Shown in pieces: positions 52,443 through 61,300 of a DNA stretch of 64,000 nucleotides. The notes beneath the pieces were generated by a model. That model made no database searches. It was not told the DNA's origin and was given only the letters and a program-made list of their open reading frames with translations. Numbering within the stretch: the first letter of the stretch is position 1; each line of letters opens with the position of its first letter. The DNA is from Salinibacterium sp. NK8237. GTDB lineage: Bacteria; Actinomycetota; Actinomycetes; Actinomycetales; Microbacteriaceae. The DNA lies in NCBI RefSeq assembly GCF_015864955.1, contig NZ_JADYWE010000001.1, positions 186,001 through 250,000 of the forward strand. Direction: 5' to 3'. Made by a program: the position numbers and the translations under genes.

Positions 52443-53168
52443 ATGTCTTCACCATTCACCGTCGCTTTTGTGCTCGGAGCGACCCCAGGTAAGTGGGCTC
52501 GCGTCTGGAATGAACGCTTGCCCGAGACGACGCTCGATCTTGTCGCGGCCGAACAGGAAGTGGCCCTCGATATGTTGCGAGCGGGCACTGCTGATGTCGC
52601 CTTGCTGCGCCTTCCTGTCGATCGCGCTGAGAACAGTGATCGGCCACTCGCTGCGATTCCGCTCTATACAGAGCGCGCCGTCGTTGTTGTCCCCAAGGGG
52701 CATGCCAGCGAAGCGTTGGATTCGGTGGCTTTGGCTGAACTCGAGGCCGAGAACGTCATTCAGGGTGACTGGCGCGACGCAGTTGAACTTGTTGCAGCCA
52801 ATGTTGGGGTTGCCGTTCTGCCTCAGGCGGTTGCTCGAGCGCTCACTCGCAAAGACGTCGTCACTCGCATGCTCGACGACGGGCCTGAGTGGCAAGTTGC
52901 GGTGGTCTGGCGCGATGGCTCTGTAGACCCTCTCGTAGAAGAGTTCATTGGCATCGTGCGAGGACGCACCGCCCGCAGCTCACGCGGAACCGCCACCGCC
53001 AACGATGCTGCTGAGGACACTCCCCCGAGCCGCGCAGCCCAAAAATCTGGAAACGGAAACAAAAAGAGTTCCGGTGCTCGTTCATCGGGACGCACGCACA
53101 ACGGCAAGGGTGCGGCGAAACGCCCCGCGCGCGCGAAGAGCTTCCGTCCCCAACCGCGCAAGGGTTAG
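52443..53168 (+). CDS. LysR-type substrate-binding-domain protein lacking the DNA-binding domain
   Basis: A 241-residue protein. Residues 5-175 match the periplasmic-binding-like effector domain of LysR regulators (FTVAFVLGATPG, DVALLRLP, AAIPLYTERAVVVVPKGHA, VAANVGVAVLPQAVARAL). There is no N-terminal helix-turn-helix. The C-terminal 65 residues are a basic, Ser/Arg/Lys-rich tail that could bind nucleic acid or be disordered. TAACCT ends six bases before the ATG, so the transcript is probably leaderless. Partner is the divergent DUF5997 gene. Confidence 0.82.
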   Translation: MSSPFTVAFVLGATPGKWARVWNERLPETTLDLVAAEQEVALDMLRAGTADVALLRLPVDRAENSDRPLAAIPLYTERAVVVVPKGHASEALDSVALAELEAENVIQGDWRDAVELVAANVGVAVLPQAVARALTRKDVVTRMLDDGPEWQVAVVWRDGSVDPLVEEFIGIVRGRTARSSRGTATANDAAEDTPPSRAAQKSGNGNKKSSGARSSGRTHNGKGAAKRPARAKSFRPQPRKG

Positions 53169-53171
53169 CGG

Positions 53172-53885
53172 TTATTCTCCAGCGGAATTGCTCAGAATGA
53201 ATTCTGCGATGTTGGGTGAGATCGCGTCTGCCCACGCGCGGTAACTCTGGCGTCCATCGATTGCCTCCGGGTCTTCGATGGGCGGCGCGAAGCGCACATA
53301 GTGAGCATATTCGCGACTCTCCACCAGCCGTTCAATCTCGGTGTTGTAGCGCTCTGTCATCGTGACGGTTCGACGTTGGTAGCTAGGGGGAAAGCTCGAC
53401 ATCTTGGGTGGCATGCAGCCCAGAATGAAAATGCCCGTGTCCGGCTCGGAATTCGCCACAATGAAATCGACGAGGTTGGCCATGTCACGACCCCAGGTGC
53501 GAGCAGGGGTGAAGGCGAGCGACTCGAAGACGCCGAAGGACAACACAACGGCGTGTGCCCCGGTGAGGTCATCTTTCGTGAGCTGCGATTGTGCCTCACG
53601 CGTTGTCAGTCGAGCGCTCGTGACGGTGGCGACTTCAACGCCATGGCCGGTCAGAGCAGAGAGCGAGCGAGCGAGCGATCCCCCGAGCGCGAGTTCGGGA
53701 GAGGCAACCCCGTATCCGACGACGATTCCGGCACCGCACAGCAGAACCTTCTGAACATCGGGACCGTCGGCGAGTACCGGAGGGCCAGCCTCTGGTTTCG
53801 GCAGGCCGCGCCACGAATGAGGAGACGTGTAGACCCACGCGAGCATGAAGAGTTTCATGACGACATGTCCAAGGCTGGCGAACAT
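53172..53885 (-). CDS. SGNH-like protein with degenerate active site
   Basis: A 237-residue protein, paralog of the N-terminal part of the SGNH/GAF protein: both have a hydrophobic start and VLL[CL]G[AP]G at residues 48-53, GYGV at 57-60 and LGG[SH]LAR.LSALT at 67-79, so alignment is co-linear. The GDS serine is replaced (GAG 51-53), block III (SFGVF) lacks the Asn/Asp and the DxxH block (DGRQSYRAW) lacks His. It probably has no hydrolase activity. Stop only 3 bases from that of the convergent LysR-like gene. The 150 bases upstream (53886-54035) hold no gene. Confidence 0.75.
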   Translation of the reverse strand: MFASLGHVVMKLFMLAWVYTSPHSWRGLPKPEAGPPVLADGPDVQKVLLCGAGIVVGYGVASPELALGGSLARSLSALTGHGVEVATVTSARLTTREAQSQLTKDDLTGAHAVVLSFGVFESLAFTPARTWGRDMANLVDFIVANSEPDTGIFILGCMPPKMSSFPPSYQRRTVTMTERYNTEIERLVESREYAHYVRFAPPIEDPEAIDGRQSYRAWADAISPNIAEFILSNSAGE

Positions 53886-54035
53886 CTCGAACTCCGTTTC
53901 GGGCGGTGTCGGAGTGCGCCCGGAGGTTAATCGTGGCGCAAATACCCCGGCGGGTGGGGCGTCTCTAGGTATCGGAACCTTAGCACCGTTGCGGCTGACT
54001 TCCTAGGTTATTCGCGCATGGTCGCGCTCTCATGC

Positions 54036-54881
54036 TCAGCGTGTGCTGATGCTTGCGAACTTGCGGACCGAGAGCGGAACGAAGATTGCAAGCATGACCA
54101 CGATGCCGATCAACACCGTAAGAATGGGGTGCTGTTGCGTCCAGACATCGGACTGCACCGCTCCAGTCGGGGTGTTGCCAAATAGCTCACGGGCCGCTTG
54201 TACAAGAGCTGAAACAGGGTTCAACTCGGCGAAGGTGCGCAGTGGTCCGGGAAGGGTTTCGGCGGGCACGAAGGCGTTGGAGATGAATGTCAGAGGAAAG
54301 AGCACGAGGAATGAGACGTTGTTGATGACCTCGGGGCTGCGCACGCTCATGCCAATGAACGCCATAACCCAAGAGAGGGCGTAGGCAAAGAGCAAGAGCA
54401 GCGCGATCGCGGCAATCGCCTCGAGCGGGCTCGATTTGATGCGCCATCCGACAACCAAACCCGTGGCCATCATGACGATCATCGAAAGCGAGTTGATGAG
54501 AAGGTCACCGTTGGTGCGACCGACCAAGACCGCGGAGGGACTCATCGGCAAGGTGCGGAAGCGATCGATAATGCCGTCTTTGAGATCTTGAGCCATCGCC
54601 GAGCCCGAATAAGTTGATCCGAACACCACCGTCTGAGCAAAGATGCCGGCCATGATGAACTCTTTGTACGTGCTACCAGGAATATCGATCACGCCGGCAT
54701 AGACATAGGTGAAGAGCAGCACGAACATAATCGGCTGCAGCGTCGTGAAAACCAGAATGTCAGGCACACGTTTGATCTTGATGAGGTTGCGACGGGTGGT
54801 GATCCAGCCGTCATTCAGCCAGTTCATGACCGGCGACGTGGTGGTCGGGGTCGGTGCTGTCGTGGGTGCGGTGGCGGTCAT
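54036..54881 (-). CDS. ABC-2 exporter permease, DrrB-like
   Basis: A 281-residue permease with six helices and the ABC-2 pattern (TTLQPIMFVLLFTYVYAG, FGSTYSGSAMAQDLKDGIIDRFRTLPMSPSAVLVGR). It pairs with the DrrA-like ATPase by a four-base overlap. DrrAB exporters in Streptomyces carry daunorubicin, but related actinobacterial pairs export unknown compounds; nothing here identifies the cargo. Confidence 0.9.
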   Translation of the reverse strand: MTATAPTTAPTPTTTSPVMNWLNDGWITTRRNLIKIKRVPDILVFTTLQPIMFVLLFTYVYAGVIDIPGSTYKEFIMAGIFAQTVVFGSTYSGSAMAQDLKDGIIDRFRTLPMSPSAVLVGRTNGDLLINSLSMIVMMATGLVVGWRIKSSPLEAIAAIALLLLFAYALSWVMAFIGMSVRSPEVINNVSFLVLFPLTFISNAFVPAETLPGPLRTFAELNPVSALVQAARELFGNTPTGAVQSDVWTQQHPILTVLIGIVVMLAIFVPLSVRKFASISTR

Positions 54882-55888
54882 TTCTGTGCCTTCTGTGCTG
54901 GTGCTGCATCCGTCGTATCAGTGTCAGTTTCGTCGGCACTTGCCGTGTGGCCCGTGAGCTTCAAGAACACATCGTCGAGCGTGGGGCGACGCATTCCGGC
55001 GTCGTAGAGTTGGATGCCGCGGCTCGCGAACTCCGTGAGAATCAGCTGCAGCGCGGCGGGAGCATCTTCCGCGTTTACGGTCAGGCCGCGGCCGTCGAGA
55101 CTCACGGCAGGTTCGGTGCTGCCGAAACGAGTGAGGATTTCGTGGGCGGCGGTCGCGTCATCCAGCGACACGAGGCTCACTTCAACTCGCTGACCGCCGA
55201 TGGACGCTTTGAGCTCATCGGAGGTTCCCTGGGCAATGACTTTGCCGTCGTCGATGACCGAAATGCTGTCGGCAAGCTGGTCGGCTTCTTCGAGGTATTG
55301 GGTGGTGAGAAGCACCGTGGTGCCCTCCCCTACGAGCGTTGTAATGACATCCCACATGCCAATGCGGCTGCGCGGGTCGAGACCGGTGGTTGGCTCGTCG
55401 AGAAAAAGCACCGGTGGGCGCATAACAAGGGCACCGGCGAGGTCAATGCGGCGACGCATTCCGCCGGAAAATCCTTTGACGGGGCGGTTTTGCGCTTCGG
55501 TGAGGTCGAAGAGGGTGATGAGTTCGCGTGCCCGCTCGCGAGATTGCTTGGCACCGAGGTGATAGAGCCGACCGACCATGTCGAGATTCTCGAAACCAGT
55601 GAGGTTCTCGTCGACGGCGGCATATTGGCCAGACACCCCGATCATGGGGCGGATGCGCTCGGGGGAAGCGATGACATCGACACCGTTGATAATTGCCGAG
55701 CCTGAATCAGGGCGGATGAGAGTGGTCAGCACCTTGACGGTGGTCGTCTTGCCGGCGCCATTCGGGCCGAGCAGAGCCGTTACCGTGCCCTGGGGAACCT
55801 CGAGGTTGAGGCCATCAAGAGCATGCACGGGGGCTGCACCCTTGGGTGTGTACGTCTTCTTGAGATCTACTGCTTCGATATAACTCAC
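54878..55888 (-). CDS. ABC exporter ATPase, DrrA-like
   Basis: A 336-residue ATPase: Walker A GPNGAGKTTTV, signature FSGGMRRRI, Walker B LFLDEPTTGLD and the long DrrA-type C-terminal domain (about 225-336). Starts with GTG at 55888, with TAGCGT six bases before it; leaderless. It diverges from the mutagenesis operon across a 96-base region carrying a LexA box. Confidence 0.92.
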   Translation of the reverse strand: MSYIEAVDLKKTYTPKGAAPVHALDGLNLEVPQGTVTALLGPNGAGKTTTVKVLTTLIRPDSGSAIINGVDVIASPERIRPMIGVSGQYAAVDENLTGFENLDMVGRLYHLGAKQSRERARELITLFDLTEAQNRPVKGFSGGMRRRIDLAGALVMRPPVLFLDEPTTGLDPRSRIGMWDVITTLVGEGTTVLLTTQYLEEADQLADSISVIDDGKVIAQGTSDELKASIGGQRVEVSLVSLDDATAAHEILTRFGSTEPAVSLDGRGLTVNAEDAPAALQLILTEFASRGIQLYDAGMRRPTLDDVFLKLTGHTASADETDTDTTDAAPAQKAQK

Positions 55889-55894
55889 GGGGTA

Positions 55895-55922
55895 ACGCTA
55901 GAACATGCCGGCGACATCGCAA
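55895..55922 (-). promoter_or_regulatory. Promoter of the DrrA-like gene
   Basis: Read on the minus strand: TTGCGA (55922-55917), 16 bases, TAGCGT (55900-55895), then six bases to the GTG start, giving a leaderless transcript. The LexA box at 55959-55974 lies 37 bases upstream of the -35, so direct repression of this gene is less likely than of imuA'. Confidence 0.5.
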
Positions 55923-55949
55923 AGACACGCCGGTGGATGTCGTACGCAA

Positions 55950-55978
55950 TTGACACACTCGAACATATGTTCGAATAT
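55950..55978 (+). promoter_or_regulatory. LexA-controlled promoter of the imuA'-imuB-dnaE2 operon
   Basis: TTGACA (55950-55955) is followed at 17 bases by GAATAT (55973-55978). The spacer contains TCGAACATATGTTCGA (55959-55974), a perfect 16-base palindrome and an exact match to the actinobacterial SOS box. LexA binding would cover the spacer and the -10. The expected transcription start is the G of the GTG at 55985. Confidence 0.9.
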
Positions 55979-55984
55979 AAGCAG

Positions 55985-56752
55985 GTGTCCCCTGCATCCG
56001 CCTCTTCCGCTTCAGCGACCGCTGAAGAGTTTTTGGCTGGGCGCGAGGCCTCCGGCGGTGCCACGCTGACAGCGGCGGAACGCGTCGCTGAGTTGCAGTC
56101 CCGCATCAGCCAAATGCAGTCCCGCACGCTGAGCTCTACGCTCATCCCCACACATCCCGCCATTGCCTCATTACTCCCGGGGGGTGGTTTGCAGCAGGGC
56201 AGCGTTTATTCGGTTGACAGCTCAGCGATGCTCCTCATGACCCTCCTCGCTGCTCCCTCCGCGGCAGGATCGTGGTGCGCTGTCGTGGGAGTGCCCGAGT
56301 TCGGGATCGAGGCTGCCCAACGGTTCGGGGTCAATCTCGAACGACTCGTGCTGGTGCCGCATCCGGGAGATCAATGGCTCGCGGTGACGGCAGCGATCGC
56401 TGATGTCGTAGATGTCGTCGTCGCCCGCCCGCCCACACGGGCATCCGATTCTGCGGTGGCCAGGTTGGCGTCGCGGCTCAGGCAACGCAAATCAACGCTG
56501 CTCATGGTGGGGTCGTGGCCGCAGAGTGAGGCGATGGTGTCGTTGGGCGAGAGCCAATGGCACGGTATTGGCAACGGTCACGGTCATCTGGCGGCGCGTG
56601 AAGTGACCGTCACGGTGACGAGCAAGAGTGCGGGGCGACCACGCAGCGCACGCATCTGGCTACCCGATGCTTCTGAACAAATACGTTCTTATAGCGTGGC
56701 TGAGTCAGGTCCCGCGCAATTGACGGTTCTGCCACAGCAGGTCTCGGCATGA
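55985..56752 (+). CDS. imuA': ImuA'-like protein (RecA-fold accessory factor of translesion synthesis)
   Basis: A 255-residue protein of the ImuA'/ImuA type that recruits the mutasome. It resembles a RecA fold: PTHPAIASLLPGGGLQQGSVYSV near the Walker-A region (though lacking GKT), then LLMTLLAAPSAAGSWCAVVG and LVLVPHPGDQWLAVTAAIADVVDVVV. The ORF is open from 55823, but only the GTG at 55985 lies downstream of the promoter; it starts at or next to the transcription start, so translation is likely leaderless. The stop overlaps the ATG of imuB by four bases. Confidence 0.85.
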   Translation: MSPASASSASATAEEFLAGREASGGATLTAAERVAELQSRISQMQSRTLSSTLIPTHPAIASLLPGGGLQQGSVYSVDSSAMLLMTLLAAPSAAGSWCAVVGVPEFGIEAAQRFGVNLERLVLVPHPGDQWLAVTAAIADVVDVVVARPPTRASDSAVARLASRLRQRKSTLLMVGSWPQSEAMVSLGESQWHGIGNGHGHLAAREVTVTVTSKSAGRPRSARIWLPDASEQIRSYSVAESGPAQLTVLPQQVSA

Positions 56753-58362
56753 AAGCCGAATCGTCGCAGGGAACATGGGCAGGCGCAGGAGCGCTTCCCG
56801 AGTCACTCCCCCGAGTTCTGGTTCTCTGGGCCCCAGATTGGCCCGTGGTTGCTGCGCGACAACACGAAAAGCTTCCAGCGGATGCCCCGCTTGTCCTCGT
56901 GGAGAAGGGGCTTGTCTTTGCGGCAGCAGCGTCCGCTCGTGCTGAGGGCGTCACTCGCGGGTTGCGGTTGCGGGAGGCGCAGTCGCGGTTTCCCGGAATC
57001 ATCGACCGAGCTTACGATCCTGCCCTCGATAGCCGAGCGTTCGAACCGGTGCTCGCGGGGGTCGAAGAGTTGATTCCCGGGGTGCAAGTGTTGCGGCCGG
57101 GCATGTGTGCCGTTCGCGTGCGAGGTGCTGCCCTGTATTACGGCGGAGAAAAAGCGGCAGCGTTGACTGTTATTGATCGCGTGAACGAGATTGCGGCATC
57201 CGATGCTCGAGTAGGTATTGCTGATGCTCTCTTCACCGCGGTTCATGCTGCACGCAGCACTATTGCCGCAGACCCTCGTTCGCGAGGGGGAAGAGTGCGG
57301 ATGGTGCCCGCCGGCAGCTCTGCCGAATTTCTGGCACCACTGCCGATTGCGGTGTTAGAGGAACCGCCTATCGTGACTCTGCTGGTGAAGCTCGGCATCT
57401 CCACTCTTGGCGAGTTTGCCCACCTCGACCGCCTCGATGTCCGCACTCGTTTTGGGGAACTCGGCGCTCGACTGCATGCTCTCGCCAGCGGCCGGGATCC
57501 GCAGGCTTTCGTCGCGCGCACTCCCCCGCTCGACCTTGACGTCGTGATCGACTTTGAGCCCGCCCTTGATCGAGTGGATCAGGTTGCTTTCGGTATCCGC
57601 AGCCGGGCCGACGATTTTGTGGCCGGTCTTGTGCAGGCACAACTGGTGGCGACCGCGATTCGAATCGAACTTGATTCAGAGTCGGGTGAGATTGCCGAAC
57701 GGGTGTGGCTGCATCCCCGGTCTTTTAGCGCCAGTGATGTTGTCGATCGTGTGCGCTGGCAAGTGCAAGGCTCTGCTCTCATCGAGGCGGGGCTCAGCTC
57801 GGGCATCTCTCGGGTGCGCATTGTGCCCGAAACAGTTGACGAGATCGGCAATCACGAAACCGGGCTATGGGGGTCGGGGCTAGAGCCGCGCATCCATCAC
57901 GGGCTTTCTCGAGTGCAAAGCATGCTTGGCCACGGTGGTGTTCTTGTGCCCACGATCGAGGGCGGGCGCACCCTGCAGTCTCGTCAACGACTCACCGCGT
58001 GGGGTGACCGCAGCGTCACCGAGCGATCGCCACAACGCCCCTGGCCCGGCGTTCTCCCTGCTCCACTGCCGGGAACAGTATTCTCCACCCGTCACGCCGT
58101 GCATGTGTTCGCCGAAGATGGCACCACAGTGTCGGTGGATGAGCGTGGCCACGTTGCTGCACCGCCCGCCCAGTTTTCGACAAGCGATTCACGTTCACGC
58201 ACTCTTACTGCGTGGGCGGGGCCCTGGCCACTCGCCGAACGATGGTGGGAGGCAGAATCCCCCGGGCGTTCGTGGCGCTTTCAGGCTGTTGACGACACTG
58301 GATGCGCGTGGCTATTGGTGCTCGATGACGGCGGTTGGTGGGCTGAAGCGAGGTATGACTAA
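56749..58362 (+). CDS. imuB: ImuB: Y-family polymerase-like mutasome protein
   Basis: A 537-residue DNA polymerase Y-family protein. The palm residues that would coordinate metal are absent: the first motif reads LVLWAPDWPVVAA instead of an acidic pair, and the second VRVRGAALYYGGE has no DE. This is the expected pseudo-polymerase. A candidate beta-clamp motif ETGLWG (370-375) matches the QLPLWG-type motif of mycobacterial ImuB, with Glu for Gln. ImuB links DnaE2 to the clamp. Coupled by ATGA to imuA' and by a one-base overlap (TAATG) to dnaE2. Confidence 0.9.
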   Translation: MKAESSQGTWAGAGALPESLPRVLVLWAPDWPVVAARQHEKLPADAPLVLVEKGLVFAAAASARAEGVTRGLRLREAQSRFPGIIDRAYDPALDSRAFEPVLAGVEELIPGVQVLRPGMCAVRVRGAALYYGGEKAAALTVIDRVNEIAASDARVGIADALFTAVHAARSTIAADPRSRGGRVRMVPAGSSAEFLAPLPIAVLEEPPIVTLLVKLGISTLGEFAHLDRLDVRTRFGELGARLHALASGRDPQAFVARTPPLDLDVVIDFEPALDRVDQVAFGIRSRADDFVAGLVQAQLVATAIRIELDSESGEIAERVWLHPRSFSASDVVDRVRWQVQGSALIEAGLSSGISRVRIVPETVDEIGNHETGLWGSGLEPRIHHGLSRVQSMLGHGGVLVPTIEGGRTLQSRQRLTAWGDRSVTERSPQRPWPGVLPAPLPGTVFSTRHAVHVFAEDGTTVSVDERGHVAAPPAQFSTSDSRSRTLTAWAGPWPLAERWWEAESPGRSWRFQAVDDTGCAWLLVLDDGGWWAEARYD

Positions 58363-61300
58363 TGGCGTGGTCTAACCCTCCCATTCCGTGGCGGCAGTTG
58401 GAGCGCACGCTGTCGGGTTTTGGTACCGTCACGCCGATTGGTGAAGCCGGTGACGGTCGAGCCATGTCGCTCGTCTCCAGCAAGCGCGCCCCCTACATCG
58501 CTCCCAACGCGCCGCCGAATGACGTGGCGTCAGAAGCGAGCATGGCCGCCACGGTCGTGCCGTATGCAGAGCTGCACGCCCATTCAAGTTTCAGCTTTCT
58601 CGATGGCGCGAGCATGCCCGAAAAGCTCGCAGAAGAAGCAGCGCGGCTGGGATTGAGCGCTCTCGCTCTCACCGATCACGACGGGCTCTATGGCATTGTG
58701 CGCATGGCCGAAGCAGCCGCCGAATTAGGATTACGCACCATGTTTGGCGCCGAGCTCTCGCTCGGATTGAGCGGGCCCCAAAACGGCATAGCCGATCCCG
58801 AAGGCGATCACCTTCTCGTGCTTGCTCGAAAAGAGGAGGGCTACCACCGTCTTGCCTTGGCCATTACGCGAGCTCAATTAGCCGGTGGCGAAAAAGGTCG
58901 TCCTCGTTACGACCTCGCTGACCTCGCTGAACTGGCATCCGGGCACTGGTTTGTGCTCACGGGCTGCCGCAAGGGAGCGGTACGTCGCGCCCTCAGCGGC
59001 CCCGAGGGCAGTAGCGCTCCCACGACGGAATCCATGCGTGCAGCAGGGGCAGAGCTTGATCGGCTCAGTGAACTGTTCGGGCCGGATGCGGTGATTGTTG
59101 AACTCTTCGACCATGGTTACCCGCTCGACTCCGTTCTCAACGACGCTCTCGTGCTGCTCGCCGCCGAACGCGGACTGCGGGTGGTCGCGACGTCCAACGC
59201 TCACTATGCGACCCCGCGCCAGCATCACTTGCATTCAGCGATCTCAGCGGTGCGTGCTCGTCGCAGTCTCGACGAGATGGACGGGTGGCTTCCGGCTGCG
59301 GGCACAGCCCATTTGCGTTCAGGGGCTGAGATGGCTGTGCTTTTTGCGCGCTATCCCGAAGCAGTAGCGACGACAGTGGAGATCGCAGACGAGGCAGCAT
59401 TCGAACTCCGGCAAGCGAAGCCGGCGCTTCCCGATCAGGACGTTCCCGAAGGGCACACGCCCGCGAGCTGGTTGCGCGAGCTGACGTGGGCCGGGGTAAA
59501 AGACCGCTCTATTGAATTGTCGGAAGCTAACCGGGCACGCATCCAGCGAGAACTTGATGTCATCGAAGAGAAAAACTTTGCCGGCTATTTTCTGATCGTG
59601 CACGACATCGTGGCCTTTGCGCGCGGGCGTGGCATCCTGTGCCAGGGGCGCGGGTCGGCCGCCAGCTCTGTGGTCTGTTACCTGCTCAAGATCACGGCGG
59701 TTGACCCTCTGCGTTACAAGCTCCCTTTCGAGCGCTTCATCTCAGCGATGCGAGAAGAGGAGCCAGACATCGATGTCGACTTCGACTCCGAGCGTCGTGA
59801 AGAAGTTATCCAATACGTATTCGAACGGTATGGGCGCGAGAATGCGGCGCAGGTCGCGAACGTGATTCAGTACCGTCCCCGGTTTGCCGTGCGCGATATG
59901 GCGAAAGCTCTCGGGCATAGCCCAGGGCAGCAAGATGCGTGGTCGAAACAGATGGAGCGCTGGGGTTCCGACGTTTCGGGAGTTGACCACGACATCCCCG
60001 ATTCGGTCTTGGATCTTGCCCAACAGGTGATGAAATTTCCGCGGCACCTCGGCATCCACTCGGGTGGCATGGTTCTCACCCAACGGCCGGTTGGTGAGGT
60101 CGTGCCGATCGAGCACGCACGCAAAGATAAACGCACCGTGGTGCAGTGGGATAAAGATGACTGCGCCTGGATGGGGCTGGTCAAGTTCGACCTGCTGGGC
60201 CTCGGCATCCTGTCGGCTATGCAATACAGTTTCGATCTCGTTGACGAGGCCCTCGGCGAACGGTGGGATCTTGCGACTATCCCTGCCGAAGAGCAGGGCG
60301 TCTATGACCAACTGTGTCGAGCGGATGCCATCGGCGTATTCCAAGTCGAGAGCCGTGCTCAGATGGGGTTGCTGCCGCGCCTTCAGCCGCGCGAGTTTTA
60401 TCACCTTGTGGTCGAGATCGCGCTCGTGCGTCCCGGCCCGATTCAGGGCGGTGCAGTGCACCCCTATGTTCGCCGCAAAATGGGTGCCGAACCGATCACT
60501 TACCTACACCCCAACCTTGTAGAGCCTCTCGAACGCACCCTCGGCGTTCCCATTTTTCAAGAGCAACTCATGCAAATTGCGGTCGCGGTTGGCGGCTGTT
60601 CGGCTGACGACGCCGATCTTCTACGGCGCGCAATGGGCTCGAAGCGTGGAATTGAACGCATCGACAAGTTGCGCACCAAGTTGTATGCGGGAATGGCCAG
60701 CAATGGCATCGAAGGCGCGGATGCTGACCGAATTTACGAAAGCATCCAAGCCTTTGCCGGGTTCGGCTTTGCTGAGAGCCACGCTCTGAGCTTCGGGCTG
60801 CTCGTGTATGCCAGTGCGTGGGTGCGGCTCCACTACCCCGCGGCGTTCTTGGCTGCGCTCCTGCGGGCGCAACCGATGGGTTTCTATTCGCCGCAATCAT
60901 TGGTGGCGGATGCCCGCCGTCACGGTGTGGTCGTGCTTGGTCCCGACATCCAACGTTCGGGGGTCTTTGCCGGATTGGAAGCTCTGGGCGACGAAGTCGC
61001 GGCTACGGGCACTGATCGTTGTCTCGATGCTGAACAGCCTCCTGTGGGGCCGTTCGATCGTTCAGCATCCTTCGACACCGACGACCACCGCCGCGATGGA
61101 GCCTTTGCCGTGCGCCTGGGATTCGATGAAGTAAAAGGTGTCGGAGCGACAGTTGCCGAGAAAATTGTGGCTGCCCGCGAGTCCGGCGAGTTCGTGTCGA
61201 TGAATGATCTGGTGCGGCGGGTAGGTCTCACGACGAAACAATTGGAGGCTCTGGCAGCAGCGGGAACTTTCGACTCTCTCGAACTCACTCGTCGCGAGGC

